This document shows positions 1 through 9,106 of a stretch of DNA of 64,000 bases, in pieces. A program made the position numbers and the translations under genes. Below the pieces are notes generated by a model, which worked only from the letters and a program-made list of their open reading frames with translations, ran no database searches and was not told the DNA's origin. The stretch lies in the NCBI GenBank assembly GCA_030824075.1, contig JAVBYJ010000015.1, forward strand, positions 27,206 through 91,205. Direction: 5' to 3'. This DNA comes from Geothrix sp. (GTDB lineage Bacteria > Acidobacteriota > Holophagae > Holophagales > Holophagaceae). The number at the start of each line of letters is the position of its first letter. Position 1 is the stretch's first letter.

Positions 1-1
1 C

Positions 2-283
2 GAAAGCTGCGGCCAGTGCACGCCCTGCCGCGAAGGCTGCAACTGGATGGAGATGATCCTCTACCGCATTGAGCATGGTGAGGGCCGCATGGAGGACCTG
101 GACCTGCTCGCCAGCCTCACCCCGCGCATCAGCATGCGAACGCTCTGCCCGCTGGGGGATGCCGCTTGCGGCCCCATGGACTCCGCGCTCCAGAAATTCC
201 GCCATGAGTTCGAGCATCACATCACCCACAAGACCTGCTACACCACAGGATCAAAGCTGCTGTCCACGGTGGGCGCGCACTGA
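2..283 (+). CDS. nuoF: NADH:quinone oxidoreductase subunit F, C-terminal part
   Basis: This is the 3' end of a gene that enters from the left edge; the reading frame is open from base 2. The fragment starts with the cluster motif SCGQCTPCREG and has a fourth cysteine in the stretch TLCPLGDAACGPMDSALQ. This is the N3 [4Fe-4S] binding domain at the C-terminus of complex I subunit NuoF, the NADH and FMN subunit in the cytoplasmic arm. A hairpin follows the stop codon and the next gene is unrelated, so nuoG does not directly follow here. HoxF or HydB-type diaphorase subunits share this domain, so the exact complex is less certain than the domain. Confidence 0.88.
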   Translation, partial: ESCGQCTPCREGCNWMEMILYRIEHGEGRMEDLDLLASLTPRISMRTLCPLGDAACGPMDSALQKFRHEFEHHITHKTCYTTGSKLLSTVGAH

Positions 284-310
284 GTTTTCCGCTTTTCGCG
301 CACTCCAGAA

Positions 311-334
311 ACGGGCGCCCTTGGCGCCCGTTCT
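311..334 (+). terminator. Hairpin terminator after nuoF
   Basis: A 9-bp stem (arms 311-319 and 323-331, ACGGGCGCC with GGCGCCCGT) has a 3-nt loop and is followed by a short TCTT. It lies 28 bp after the nuoF stop and just before the ribosome binding site of the next gene. The T-run is short, so termination may be partial. Confidence 0.6.
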
Positions 335-355
335 TGGAGCAGGAGGAAGGAACCC

Positions 356-1711
356 ATGCGAATGTGGCTGCCATTCTTGCTGACGATGTTCCTTCCCGCC
401 CAGGACGCCTTCCTGGTGAAACCGTACCTGCAGCTGGGCGACGCGCCCCGACTCGCGGCGATGGAGCGGGTGGAGCTGATGTGGCACACGGCGGACCAGG
501 ATGACGCCTGGACGGTGGAGGTTCGCGGGCCCAGGGGCTGGATCCTCCAACCCGGTCCCACCTTTCGCCGCTTGGCGGCCCCGCCGCTCCCGGTACACCG
601 CATCTATCGGACGATCCTGCGGAACCTTCGCCCGGGAGCGAGCGTCCCCTACCGGGTGAAGCTGAACGGATCGGCCGTATTCGAAGCCGAGGCGCAGACG
701 CGCAAGCCAGGGAACCATCGGATGATCGTGTTCGGGGATGCGGCGGATGGCTCTGCGCCGCAGGCGGCCATCGCGAAGGCCGTGGCGGCGGCGCGGCCGG
801 ACGCTGTCTTCATCACCGGGGATCTGGTCTACTCCCGGGGCCGGGCCGCGGAATACCGGGCGCGTTTTTTCCCGGTCTACAACAGCGAGGAGGTGCCGCT
901 GCTGCGCCGCGTGCCCATCCTGGGGGTGCCGGGAAACCATGATCTGCCCTTCGGGAAATGGGCAGATGCCTCTGCTTACTTCGCCTACTGGTCCCTGCCG
1001 CTGAATGGACCGGCCCTGAAAGCCGGGGAAGCCAATGCCGCGCCCGTGACAACGGGTGTGCACGATGCGGTGGTGGCAGCTTCGGGTCCGGCCTTCCCAC
1101 GCATGGCCAGCTACAGTTTCGACTACGGAAAGATCCATTGGACGGTGCTGGATTCCAATCTCTATACCGATTGGGAGAGCCCCGCCATGAAGGCCTGGCT
1201 GGAGGCCGATCTGAGAGCGGCCAAGGGAGCTGCTTGGCGCATCGTGGCCCTGCACCACCCACTGTTCCAGAGCGCGCGCAGCCACTTCGACGATCAGTGG
1301 ATGCGCACCATCAGTCCGACGCTCGAAAAGTACGGCGTGGACCTGGTATTCGCGGGCCACGTCCACAACTACCAGCGCACAGCGCCCCTCCGTTTTAAAC
1401 CCACCAAGGTCGGTCCCCGGGGCAAGGCGGTGGCAGGCGAATTCACCGTGGACGAGGCCTTCGATGGTAAGGCCATCACCCGCGCCAAGGGCATCATCCA
1501 CATCGTCACGGGCGCCGGTGGCGCCGAGCTCTACGACCCCTGGCAAACGGACGTCAAGGCCAGTTGGCAGCCCTGGACCCGCGCCTTCATCTCCGACAAG
1601 CACTCCTTCACGGTGCTGGATGTGGAGACGAAGCAACTGAAGCTGCGGCAGCTCGACGCCGAAGGGCGGGAGCTGGATTCGATCACGCTGACGAAGGCAT
1701 TGGGACGTTAG
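356..1711 (+). CDS. Secreted metallophosphoesterase, purple acid phosphatase-like
   Basis: The 451-residue protein carries the calcineurin-like metallophosphoesterase motifs in order: GDAADG near residue 126, GDLVYSRG near 155, GVPGNHD near 190, HHPLF near 300 and GHVHNYQRT near 333. These bind the two metal ions that hydrolyse phosphate esters. The N-terminus (MRMWLPFLLTMFLPAQD) is a short hydrophobic signal-like segment, and residues about 20-110 look like the fibronectin-type domain that precedes the catalytic domain in purple acid phosphatases. A strong AGGAGGAAGG lies just before the ATG. Substrate is unknown; export to the periplasm or outside is inferred. Confidence 0.85.
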   Translation: MRMWLPFLLTMFLPAQDAFLVKPYLQLGDAPRLAAMERVELMWHTADQDDAWTVEVRGPRGWILQPGPTFRRLAAPPLPVHRIYRTILRNLRPGASVPYRVKLNGSAVFEAEAQTRKPGNHRMIVFGDAADGSAPQAAIAKAVAAARPDAVFITGDLVYSRGRAAEYRARFFPVYNSEEVPLLRRVPILGVPGNHDLPFGKWADASAYFAYWSLPLNGPALKAGEANAAPVTTGVHDAVVAASGPAFPRMASYSFDYGKIHWTVLDSNLYTDWESPAMKAWLEADLRAAKGAAWRIVALHHPLFQSARSHFDDQWMRTISPTLEKYGVDLVFAGHVHNYQRTAPLRFKPTKVGPRGKAVAGEFTVDEAFDGKAITRAKGIIHIVTGAGGAELYDPWQTDVKASWQPWTRAFISDKHSFTVLDVETKQLKLRQLDAEGRELDSITLTKALGR

Positions 1712-1774
1712 GGGGCGATGTCAATCGAACCCGTCGCTTGCGTCCAGGTCGGGATTGAAGTGGGTTTAAGGTAA

Positions 1775-2128
1775 TTAGTAAGTTATTTCTATTTGTAGAT
1801 TACTTATGGCAGAAATAACGTTTATAGATGCCAGTGAAAAAGGTGCATCTTTCGATAGCTGTAATTCAGCCTCGAGGTACTTCCTCGTGTTGATCAAGGT
1901 GGCCACTTTTCCTGCTTCCCTGTGGAATTCAGCGTGAATCTCGACCAATGACTGATAGGCGTTCAGGTGGCCATATTTGAGGTGCCCTTCGTTGCCAAGC
2001 CATTTTCCAAGATCGCAACAAATACTTGAAGAAATTGTTGTATTATCTAATTTTTTTTCATGGAGGATTGCCGAGCGCATCTTCAGCTTCCATCCGGAAT
2101 GTCTGGCGATCGCATGTGCGAGGTCCAT
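1775..2128 (-). CDS. Stand-alone chemoreceptor zinc-binding (CZB) domain protein
   Basis: The 117-residue protein matches the CZB pattern. It has an early His/Trp pair (H10, W13), the core C38-D-L-G41-K-W43, and H65-x3-H69 in the third helix. CZB domains bind zinc with three His and one Cys. They usually regulate chemoreceptors or diguanylate cyclases, but here no other domain is attached. The gene and its flanks (about 1740-2220) are clearly AT-richer than the rest of the window, with a TAAAAT candidate -10 box on the minus strand at 2149-2154. This suggests transfer or relaxed codon use. The SD is weak (AGAGAA), so the start is less certain. Confidence 0.7.
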   Translation of the reverse strand: MDLAHAIARHSGWKLKMRSAILHEKKLDNTTISSSICCDLGKWLGNEGHLKYGHLNAYQSLVEIHAEFHREAGKVATLINTRKYLEAELQLSKDAPFSLASINVISAISNLQIEITY

Positions 2129-2219
2129 CGGGGGATTCTCTGGGTACTATTTTAAAAGAGGACTTTAAATAAAGGCACCTTGCGTAATCTGAATCGGAAT
2201 TAAATGAATGGTGCGACCC

Positions 2220-2717
2220 CTACCGCCCGAAGTTGATTGAATAGGTCAGCGGCTTGGGCAGTTGGGGGCTCTTCACGGTGGCGGTCATGGTCAGCGACTT
2301 GCCGTCGGGGCTCAGCTTGAAGATGTTGGTGCGCTCGCCGTCCTCGTTCTTGAAGGTCTGGATCAGCTGATCCTTGCTGACCTGGGCGGCCACCATGAAC
2401 TTGTCGCCGTCCTCGCGGGTCCAAGGGGCGGACTTGCCGTCGGCGGGCATATGGATGGGCTCGCGCTCGTCGAACTTCACAAGCACTTCCTTGCCAGTGG
2501 CCGAGATCATCACCTTCTTGTAGGCGGGGTTCACCTTGGTGAGACGGCCCCGGGCGATGGGGCGCTTGATGAAGTTCATGTCGGCGACCGTGGTGTTGAT
2601 GGCGGCGGCGATGTCATCGGCCCTGGTCTGGGTCCAGGTCCCAGAGAGGGAGGGCTCCTGCGCCGCCAGGGATAGCACTGCGAGTACAGGGACAGCAAAC
2701 AGCCGGGCCAGGCGCAT
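2220..2717 (-). CDS. Small secreted protein of unknown function
   Basis: The ATG at 2717 has a GGAGGT ribosome binding site (2721-2726 read in reverse). It opens a 165-residue protein with a signal peptide (MRLARLFAVPVLAVLSLAAQ). The mature part starts SLSGTWTQTRADDIAAAINTT and contains beta-strand-like segments, giving it the look of a small lipocalin-like or 'TW' beta protein. No catalytic motif is visible. I do not recognise the family. The reading frame continues upstream to 2813, but that extension runs through the terminator hairpin and lacks an RBS, so it was not used. Confidence 0.75.
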   Translation of the reverse strand: MRLARLFAVPVLAVLSLAAQEPSLSGTWTQTRADDIAAAINTTVADMNFIKRPIARGRLTKVNPAYKKVMISATGKEVLVKFDEREPIHMPADGKSAPWTREDGDKFMVAAQVSKDQLIQTFKNEDGERTNIFKLSPDGKSLTMTATVKSPQLPKPLTYSINFGR

Positions 2718-2762
2718 GGGACCTCCGTTGGGATGGGTTGGTGGTCCCAACCATAGCACTTC

Positions 2763-2802
2763 ACAGGGAGAATGGGCCCCGAATGGGGCCCATTCTCCCT
2801 GT
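2763..2802 (-). terminator. Long hairpin terminator after argF
   Basis: A perfect 18-bp stem (2763-2780 with 2785-2802) closes on the tetraloop GAAT. It lies between the argF stop and the next minus-strand gene. There is no clear T-run, but the stem length makes it the best candidate end of the argF transcript. Confidence 0.7.
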
Positions 2803-2821
2803 AGGAAAGCCAAGCCGAGGC

Positions 2822-3814
2822 CTAACCGATGGTCGCCACCATGACCGCCTTGATGGTGTGCATGCGATTTTCGGCTTCGTCGAACACGACCGAGTGGCGG
2901 CTGCGGAAGACCTCGTCGGTGACTTCGCGGATGTCGTAGCCGAGAGCCTTCTGCTCCTTGGCCAGCTTGGTCTCGAAGTCGTGGAAGGCGGGCAGGCAGT
3001 GGAGGAACTTCAGGTCGGGGTTGCCGGTCTTCTGGATCATCTCCATGGTGACCTTGAAGGGGGTGAGCAACTTCACGCGAGCCGGGATCTGATCCTCCTC
3101 GCCCATGCTGGCCCAGACATCGGTGTAGAGCACATCGGCGCCCTTCACGGCCTCGTCCACGTTGTCGGTCACCTCGATGGTCGCGCCGGTCAGCGTGGCG
3201 GCTTCGCGGGCGGCGGCCAGCACGGCCGGATCCGGCGCCAGCTCTTTGGGCCCCAGGGCCACCATGTGCATGCCGGTCTTGGCGGCGCCGTACATCAGGG
3301 CGTAGCTCATGTTGTTGCGGATGTCGCCACAGAAGACCAGCTTCACCTTGTTCAAGGGCTTGGCCACATGCTCTTCGATGGTGAGGAAATCGGCGAGGAT
3401 CTGCGTGGGGTGGTCGGTGTCCGTGAGGCCGTTCCAGACTGGCACGCCACTGTGCTTGGCCAGGGCCTCCACGACCTCCTGCTTGTAGCCGCGGTACTCG
3501 ATGCCGTCATAGAAGCGGCCCAGCACCTTGGCGCTGTCCTCGATGGATTCCTTCTTGCCCACCTGAGAGCTGGCGGAATCCAGGAAGGTCACGTGGGCGC
3601 CCTCCTCCAGCGCACCCACCTCGAAGGCGCAGCGCGTACGCGTGCTGGCCTTTTCGAAGAGCAGCACGATGTTCTTGCCCTTCAACAGGTAGTTGAAAAT
3701 GCCCATGCGCCTCTTGGCTTTCAGATCCCGCGACAGGTCCAGGAGGTAGCGCACCTCCTCCGGGGAGAAATCCATCAACGTGAGAAAACTGCGACCCTTG
3801 AGATTGACGGCCAT
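2822..3814 (-). CDS. argF: Ornithine carbamoyltransferase
   Basis: This cytoplasmic enzyme forms citrulline from ornithine and carbamoyl phosphate, or works in reverse in the arginine deiminase pathway. The carbamoyl phosphate loop STRTR is near residue 57, DHPTQ near 136 and the ornithine-site HCLP near 272. At 330 residues it has the length of the family. The start is the ATG at 3814, with TTGGAG just upstream; a TTG at 3826 overlaps this SD and was rejected. No other arginine gene is adjacent, so the biosynthetic (argF) or catabolic (arcB) role cannot be decided from context. Confidence 0.9.
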   Translation of the reverse strand: MAVNLKGRSFLTLMDFSPEEVRYLLDLSRDLKAKRRMGIFNYLLKGKNIVLLFEKASTRTRCAFEVGALEEGAHVTFLDSASSQVGKKESIEDSAKVLGRFYDGIEYRGYKQEVVEALAKHSGVPVWNGLTDTDHPTQILADFLTIEEHVAKPLNKVKLVFCGDIRNNMSYALMYGAAKTGMHMVALGPKELAPDPAVLAAAREAATLTGATIEVTDNVDEAVKGADVLYTDVWASMGEEDQIPARVKLLTPFKVTMEMIQKTGNPDLKFLHCLPAFHDFETKLAKEQKALGYDIREVTDEVFRSRHSVVFDEAENRMHTIKAVMVATIG

Positions 3815-3917
3815 GGGGGACTCCAATGCAAACCAGCGCCCCAGAGTAGCGCTGTGCCTTCAGCCCAGCGCTTCGAAAAGGCTCGGCCGGGCTGGGGTTT
3901 GACAGAATGTCAGGGGC

Positions 3918-4226
3918 CTACTGGAACTCCACCAGCAGCTGCCCCTTGGTCACGGTATCGCCGGGGGCCACGTGGAGGGCCTGGATGGTCCCGGCGTCGT
4001 GGGCGGCGATGTGGTTCTGCATCTTCATGGCTTCGAGCACGAGAAGCCCCTGACCGCAGCGCACCTGGTCTCCGGGCTTCACCAGGAGGTCGAGGATGAG
4101 GCCCGGGATGACGGCCGTCAGCCGTTTGGGATCCTTCGGCACGAACGGTTTGCGGTGGGCGTATTTCCGGGTGAGGGTCGTTTCGTAGACCGTGTCGTTC
4201 AGGGTGAGGGTGTGGCGGGTCGTCAT
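3918..4226 (-). CDS. Biotin carrier protein of a decarboxylase/carboxylase
   Basis: The 102-residue protein ends in a biotinyl domain with the EAMKM motif; the biotinylated lysine is K68. The stretch before it (residues 1-35) is a short linker region, as in small MmdC/GcdC-type carriers. It lies 45 bp downstream of the carboxyltransferase gene on the same strand and is expected to swing carboxybiotin to that enzyme. No biotin carboxylase or membrane decarboxylase subunit is encoded nearby, so its other partner must lie elsewhere. Confidence 0.85.
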   Translation of the reverse strand: MTTRHTLTLNDTVYETTLTRKYAHRKPFVPKDPKRLTAVIPGLILDLLVKPGDQVRCGQGLLVLEAMKMQNHIAAHDAGTIQALHVAPGDTVTKGQLLVEFQ

Positions 4227-4271
4227 GGGGCCTCGCGCGTCGGTTTGGGGCAGCGGGTCGGTGGTGTCGCT

Positions 4272-5813
4272 TCAGAAAGGCGGCACGCCATGCTTCCGGG
4301 CGGGTCGCTGCTCACTCTTGTCCTCGGAGATCTCCAGGGCGTGCAACAGGAAGTCGCGGGTCTGGTGGGGGGCGATGACGGCGTCCACGTGCCCGTTGGC
4401 GGCTGCCACATAGGGGCTGGCGAACTTCTCGGTGTATTCCTTAACCTTCTCCCGGCGGAAGGCCTCGGGATCAGCGGCGGCGGCGATCTCGCCCTTGAAG
4501 ATGATGTTGGCCGCACCTTCGGGGCCCATGACGGCGATCTCGGCGCAGGGCCAGGCGAAGACGAAGTCGGCGCCGAGGTGCCGCGAGCACATGGCGATGT
4601 AGCCGCCGCCGTAGGCCTTCCGGAGGATGACCGTGATCTTTGGGACAGAGGCTTCGCTGTAGGCGTAGAGCAGCTTGGCGCCATGGCGGATGACACCCGC
4701 GTGTTCCTGGTCCACGCCGGGCAGGTAGCCGGGCAGATCCACGAAGGTCACCAGGGGGATGTTGAAGGCGTCGCAGAACCGGATGAAGCGGGCCGCCTTG
4801 TCGGAGCTGTCCACGTCCAGCACGCCCGCCAGGACCATGGGCTGGTTGGCCACCATGCCGACGGTGCGGCCATTCATGCGGGCGAAGCCCACGACGATGT
4901 TGGCGGCCCACAGGGCCTGGACTTCCATGAAATCGGAGCCATCGCAGACGGCCCGCAGCACGTCCCGCACATCGTAGGGCCTGTTGGACTCCGCGGGGAT
5001 GATCCGCTCGAGGCCGAGCTGCGTTCGGGGGGGGATGGGGCTGAAGGCATCGGCCTTCTTCCGGTTGTTCCAGGGGATGTAGGTCACCAGGCGCTTCACC
5101 TGCTCAAAGCATTCCGCCTCGCTCTGGGCGTAGAAGTGGGCATTGCCCGACAGCTCGGCCTGGACCCTAGCTCCGCCGAGATCCTCCATGGAGATCTCCT
5201 CGCCCAGCACGGTCTTGATGACCTCGGGTCCCGTGATGAACATCTTGGAGATCTTGTCCACGACGAAGACAAAGTCCGTGAGGGCTGGCGAGTAGACAGC
5301 GCCGCCGGCACAGGGGCCCAGGATGATGGAGATCTGCGGGATGACACCGGAGGCCAGGGTGTTGCGGTAGAAGATCTCGCCGTAGCCCGCCAGGGAGTTC
5401 ACGCCCTCCTGGATGCGCGCGCCGCCGGAATCGTTGATGCCGATGAGGGGGATGCCCAGCTTGATGGCGTGGTCCATGATCTTGGTGATCTTCCGGGCGT
5501 GGGCCAGGCCCAGGGAGCCGCCCGCCACGGTGAAGTCCTGCGCGAAGATGGCCACGGGATGGCCGAGGATGGTGCCCGTGCCGGTGATGACGCCGTCCCC
5601 CGGCAGCTGCTTCTTCTCCATGCCGAAGTCAGAGCACTTGTGCTCCACGAAGAGGTCGTACTCGTGGAAGGACTCCAGGTCGAGGATGGCCGTGATGCGT
5701 TCCCGGGCCAGGAGCTTCCCCTGGGCCGCCTGCTTCCGGGCCGCCTCCGGGTGCGGTTCCGTGGCCTCGGCGTGCTTGACGGCGTGATCCTTCATCTTCT
5801 TGGGCAGGGACAT
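4272..5813 (-). CDS. Acyl-CoA carboxyltransferase (propionyl/methylmalonyl-CoA type)
   Basis: The 513-residue protein is a full-length carboxyltransferase of the PccB/MmdA family. It moves a carboxyl group between biotin and an acyl-CoA. Both crotonase-like halves are present: the N-terminal half has GINDSGGARIQEGVNSLAGY and GGAVYSPALTDF, and the C-terminal half has TFVDLPGYLPGVDQEHAG and RKAYGGGYIAM. The RBS is GAGGAT about 7 bp before the ATG. It forms an apparent operon with the biotin carrier gene downstream. Whether it acts as propionyl-CoA carboxylase, methylmalonyl-CoA decarboxylase or transcarboxylase cannot be read from sequence alone. Confidence 0.87.
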   Translation of the reverse strand: MSLPKKMKDHAVKHAEATEPHPEAARKQAAQGKLLARERITAILDLESFHEYDLFVEHKCSDFGMEKKQLPGDGVITGTGTILGHPVAIFAQDFTVAGGSLGLAHARKITKIMDHAIKLGIPLIGINDSGGARIQEGVNSLAGYGEIFYRNTLASGVIPQISIILGPCAGGAVYSPALTDFVFVVDKISKMFITGPEVIKTVLGEEISMEDLGGARVQAELSGNAHFYAQSEAECFEQVKRLVTYIPWNNRKKADAFSPIPPRTQLGLERIIPAESNRPYDVRDVLRAVCDGSDFMEVQALWAANIVVGFARMNGRTVGMVANQPMVLAGVLDVDSSDKAARFIRFCDAFNIPLVTFVDLPGYLPGVDQEHAGVIRHGAKLLYAYSEASVPKITVILRKAYGGGYIAMCSRHLGADFVFAWPCAEIAVMGPEGAANIIFKGEIAAAADPEAFRREKVKEYTEKFASPYVAAANGHVDAVIAPHQTRDFLLHALEISEDKSEQRPARKHGVPPF

Positions 5814-6012
5814 CAGGGATCCTCGACTGGTGCATCATTAAAGATGACTCATACATCCTGAATAGACTATGCCAGGGGGGTTTTGCGGCATGGATCACGG
5901 ATCGGGCGGGCCTGGTCGTGCATTCACTGACCCACGGGTCCCGTGTTCGCCGTATAGTCAGGTCCACGAATCCCACCCCACCCCATGGGCCTGATGGACA
6001 GAGGAGGCGCTG

Positions 6013-6441
6013 ATGCGGCCACTGAAACAGCTGATCGAGGCAAAGCGGTCCACGGTATCGGTGGGACCCGACGATACGGTGTTGACGGCCCTGACCCTGC
6101 TGGCTCAGTTTGACATCGGCGCCCTGCTGGTGCTGGAGCGCGGCCGTCTGGTGGGGATCTTTTCCGAGCGCGACTATGCCCGGAAGATCGTCCTCAAGGG
6201 CAAGGCCTCCAAGGACACTCCGATCCGGGAAATCATGAGCGAGAAGGTCAGCTGCGTGACCCTCGATCAGACCGTCGAAGAGTGCATGGCGCTCATGACC
6301 GACAAGCATGTCCGCCACCTGCCGGTACTCGGGGCGAACCAGGAAGTGATTGGCGTTCTCTCCATCGGTGATCTGGTGAAGGAAACGATCTCCGAGCAGA
6401 AGTTCACCATCGAACAGCTGGTGTCCTACATCCAGAACTGA
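6013..6441 (+). CDS. Two-CBS-domain protein
   Basis: The 142-residue protein consists of a tandem CBS pair (about residues 8-60 and 72-128), with the repeated pattern DDTVLTALTLLAQFDIGALLV and DQTVEECMALMTDKHVRHLPV. Such pairs bind adenine nucleotides and act as energy sensors. There is no fused output domain, and the partner is unknown. The RBS is GAGGAGG. A candidate -10 box TATAGT lies at 5953-5958. The gene is monocistronic, with a hairpin right at its stop. Confidence 0.85.
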   Translation: MRPLKQLIEAKRSTVSVGPDDTVLTALTLLAQFDIGALLVLERGRLVGIFSERDYARKIVLKGKASKDTPIREIMSEKVSCVTLDQTVEECMALMTDKHVRHLPVLGANQEVIGVLSIGDLVKETISEQKFTIEQLVSYIQN

Positions 6442-6475
6442 CGAATGGGACCCGGCCGAAGCCGGGTCCCATTCG
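6442..6475. terminator. Bidirectional hairpin terminator
   Basis: A perfect 15-bp stem (6442-6456 with 6461-6475) has a CGAA tetraloop. It sits between the convergent CBS gene and the epimerase-like gene, and starts on the last base of the CBS stop codon. Confidence 0.75.
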
Positions 6476-6495
6476 CCTGCTGCGTTTGACGAGAA

Positions 6496-7623
6496 TCAGC
6501 CCTTGGTTTTGGCCGCTTCCCGCCAGGCCGCGATGAGCTTGGTTTCCTGCTCGGCGCTGGGGCCCGCGAGTTTGGTGCGGCCCTTTTCGACCTTCTCCTG
6601 GGTCTTGAACCAGGCGAGGGTGTCCTTCACGGTCTGGTCGGCGGGGCGAAACTTCAGACCGGCCTTGACGGCGCGGTCATTGCGCCAAGTGTGGAAACCC
6701 TTGGTCTCGCCCGCGTAGGGGGCCCAGATGGGGAAGTCGATACCCTCCTGCTTCGCCACGAAATCAGCAGGAATCCAGACGGGCTTGGCCGTGGGATTCC
6801 CGGCTTTCTGGCAGGCCTCGACGAGGCTGCCCCAGGCCAGGCGCTTGTCCGGGCCGCAGGCGTTGAAGACGCCCATGGTCCCCTGCTCGACCAGGTGCAC
6901 CAGCCAGGCCGCCAGATCGCGCACGTCGATGATCTCGATGGGATCCGTTGCCACACCCGGTACGGCGATCTCGCCGCCTTTGTCGAAGCGCACGGGCCAG
7001 TAGGTGAAGCGGCCGGTAGGGTCGTCGGGGCCGACGATGTAGCCCGGGCGAATGATCGTGGCGCGGCCGGGCATGGCCTTCTGAGCGGCCTGCTCACAGA
7101 GCGCCTTCAGCGCACCGTAGTACTCGTAGCTCTTGCCCATGGTTTCGAGGGTGGGATCAGGCATGGTGGCAAGCGCGGCATCCTCGGTGCCGTTCTCGGG
7201 ATTCGGCTCCTTGTAGGCGCTGATGCTGGAGATGTAGAGGTACTGCTTGGCCCGTGGCGCGACGAGCGCCGCCGAAGCGCCCACCATCCGCGGGTAGTAG
7301 CCGCTGTTATCGATGACAGCGTCCCATTTGCCGCCTTCCAGGGCCTTCAGGCCCTCGCCCTTCTTGGGATCGCGGTCGCCATGGAGTTTCTCCACGCCCG
7401 GGAAGAGGTCGGGGCGTGTCTTCCCGCGGTTGAACATGGTCACCTGATGGCCGCGGGCCTGGGCGATCTCGATGGTGGCGGGTCCAAGGAAGCCCGTGCC
7501 GCCCAGGATGAGGATCTTCTTCGGAGCGACTTTGGCGGGCGCGGCGGACAGGTCGAGGCCCGTGGCGGCCAGCGCCGAGGCAGCGGCGGACCACTGGATG
7601 AACTCACGGCGGGAGACGGTCAT
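6496..7623 (-). CDS. Tat-signal NAD-dependent epimerase/dehydratase-like protein
   Basis: The protein (375 residues) begins with a twin-arginine signal (SRREFIQWSAAASALAA). After it comes an extended Rossmann fold with GGTGFLG at residues 41-47, typical of atypical extended SDR enzymes. A Rossmann enzyme with a Tat signal implies folded export with bound cofactor; the physiological substrate is unknown. The expected YxxxK pair is not evident; the segment KSYEYYGALKALCEQA may supply the tyrosine and lysine. The RBS GGAGG lies 6-7 bp before the ATG at 7623. Confidence 0.78.
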   Translation of the reverse strand: MTVSRREFIQWSAAASALAATGLDLSAAPAKVAPKKILILGGTGFLGPATIEIAQARGHQVTMFNRGKTRPDLFPGVEKLHGDRDPKKGEGLKALEGGKWDAVIDNSGYYPRMVGASAALVAPRAKQYLYISSISAYKEPNPENGTEDAALATMPDPTLETMGKSYEYYGALKALCEQAAQKAMPGRATIIRPGYIVGPDDPTGRFTYWPVRFDKGGEIAVPGVATDPIEIIDVRDLAAWLVHLVEQGTMGVFNACGPDKRLAWGSLVEACQKAGNPTAKPVWIPADFVAKQEGIDFPIWAPYAGETKGFHTWRNDRAVKAGLKFRPADQTVKDTLAWFKTQEKVEKGRTKLAGPSAEQETKLIAAWREAAKTKG

Positions 7624-7734
7624 GGAAACCTCCGGCGGGGAACAGGGACAGAATGGCCTGGGATGGCGTGATACATCGTGAATCGATATATACTCCTTCC
7701 AGTCTCAGCCGCAACAGCCTTTTTTGGATCTCCC

Positions 7735-9009
7735 ATGACGCCCACCCGCCTCCTTCGTCGCCTGGTGCTGCTCGACGAGGGGGAAACGCAGGCGCTGCTG
7801 TGGTCCACGCTGTATTTCTTCCTGCTGCTCTTCGGCTTCTACCTGCTGCGGCCCGTGCGCGAGGCCATCGGCATCGCCCGCGGCGCGGACAAGCTGCCCT
7901 GGCTGATGACGGGCACCCTGATCGCCATGGCCTTGGCGAACCCGGCCTTCGCAACCCTGGTGTCGCGGTTGCCGCGCCGGCGGTTCATTCCGCTGGTCTA
8001 CCGCTTCTTCGCGCTCAACATGCTGGCCTTCTTCCTGGCCTTCCGCTTCCTGCCGCACCGGGGCGGCGCCGCCCTGGGCTACGCCTTCTATATCTGGCTC
8101 AGCGTCTTCAACCTCTTCGTGGTGTCGGTGTTCTGGGGCCTGATGTCGGATGTGTGGTCCGAAGTCCAGGGCAAGCGGCTCTTCGGGTTCATCGCCACGG
8201 GAGGCACCCTGGGCGCCATCGTGGGCGCAGCGTTGACCGGGGCCCTGACGAAGGGATTCGCCCTGGGGGCCCTCCGGCTGAAGGTGGACCCCCTGTCCCT
8301 GCTGCTGCTGTCCATGCTTACGCTGGAACTGGCGGTGCTCTGCGTGAAGCGCCTGGCGGCCATCTTCCAGCTGGGCGACCGGGCCCACGGCGTGCGGGAA
8401 CCCGGTCCCGGCCCGTTGGAGGGGCTGCGCCTGATCGCGAAGTCGCGCTATCTGCAGCTCATCTGTGCCTACATGCTGCTCTTCACCATCACCAGCACCT
8501 TCCTCTACCTGCAGCAGGGCGCCATTGTCGAGCGCACCTTCAGTGGCACGGCCGCCCGCACGGCAGCCTTCGCCCGCCTCGACCTCTGGGTAAACGTGCT
8601 GACGCTGGTGACCCAGGTTTTCCTCACAGGCCGCCTCCTCACGGGACTCGGCATCCCCGTGGTGCTCTCCATCCTGCCGGTGCTGAGCCTGGTGGGCTTT
8701 GGCGCTCTGTGGATCTGGCCCACCTTCGGTGTGATGGCGATCTTCCAGGTGCTGCGCCGGGGCCTGCACTACGCCGTGGACCGGCCCGCCCGCGAGATCC
8801 TCTACATCCCGCTGGGGGCCGAGGAACGCTACAAGTCGAAGCCGTTCATCGATACCTTCATCTACCGCGGGGGTGACCTGCTGGGTGTGTGGGCCCCCAC
8901 GGCCTTCGCGGCCCTGGCCATTCCGGTGGGTCTGGCCGCGGTGGGTTGTTCGGGACTTTGGCTGGGCAGCAGCCTGGCGCTGGGCCGACAGGCCAGGAAA
9001 GCAGGTTGA
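7735..9009 (+). CDS. Npt1/Npt2-like or MFS transporter, multi-pass membrane protein
   Basis: The 424-residue protein has about 11-12 hydrophobic helices. Features such as FGFYLLRPVREAIGIARGADKLPWL near the start and VFWGLMSDVWSEVQGKRLFGFIATGGTLGAI in the middle resemble the Npt1/Npt2 (ATP/ADP translocase-like) family found in free-living bacteria. Substrate is unknown; in free-living relatives it need not be a nucleotide. The ATG at 7735 is preceded by a weak GGATCT; an in-frame GTG at 7678 would add 19 residues but has no SD. Confidence 0.75.
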   Translation: MTPTRLLRRLVLLDEGETQALLWSTLYFFLLLFGFYLLRPVREAIGIARGADKLPWLMTGTLIAMALANPAFATLVSRLPRRRFIPLVYRFFALNMLAFFLAFRFLPHRGGAALGYAFYIWLSVFNLFVVSVFWGLMSDVWSEVQGKRLFGFIATGGTLGAIVGAALTGALTKGFALGALRLKVDPLSLLLLSMLTLELAVLCVKRLAAIFQLGDRAHGVREPGPGPLEGLRLIAKSRYLQLICAYMLLFTITSTFLYLQQGAIVERTFSGTAARTAAFARLDLWVNVLTLVTQVFLTGRLLTGLGIPVVLSILPVLSLVGFGALWIWPTFGVMAIFQVLRRGLHYAVDRPAREILYIPLGAEERYKSKPFIDTFIYRGGDLLGVWAPTAFAALAIPVGLAAVGCSGLWLGSSLALGRQARKAG

Positions 9010-9106
9010 CTTTCCTGCCCCTTCCCTGAAGATGTCGGACATGCACCAGCCGATGGAATCCATCTCCTGCACGTCGAGGCTGTCCCTCGACGGTGGGCGT
9101 TTGTCC

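Noticed and set aside
3812..3826. TTG starts giving MESP, MEDP or METP prefixes (argF, recA, DUF4190 genes)
   Set aside because: In each case the TTG is part of the Shine-Dalgarno TTGGAG; the following ATG is the natural start.
3972..5861. A 629-codon open frame opposite the carboxyltransferase
   Set aside because: Antisense shadow; no family resemblance and no RBS.
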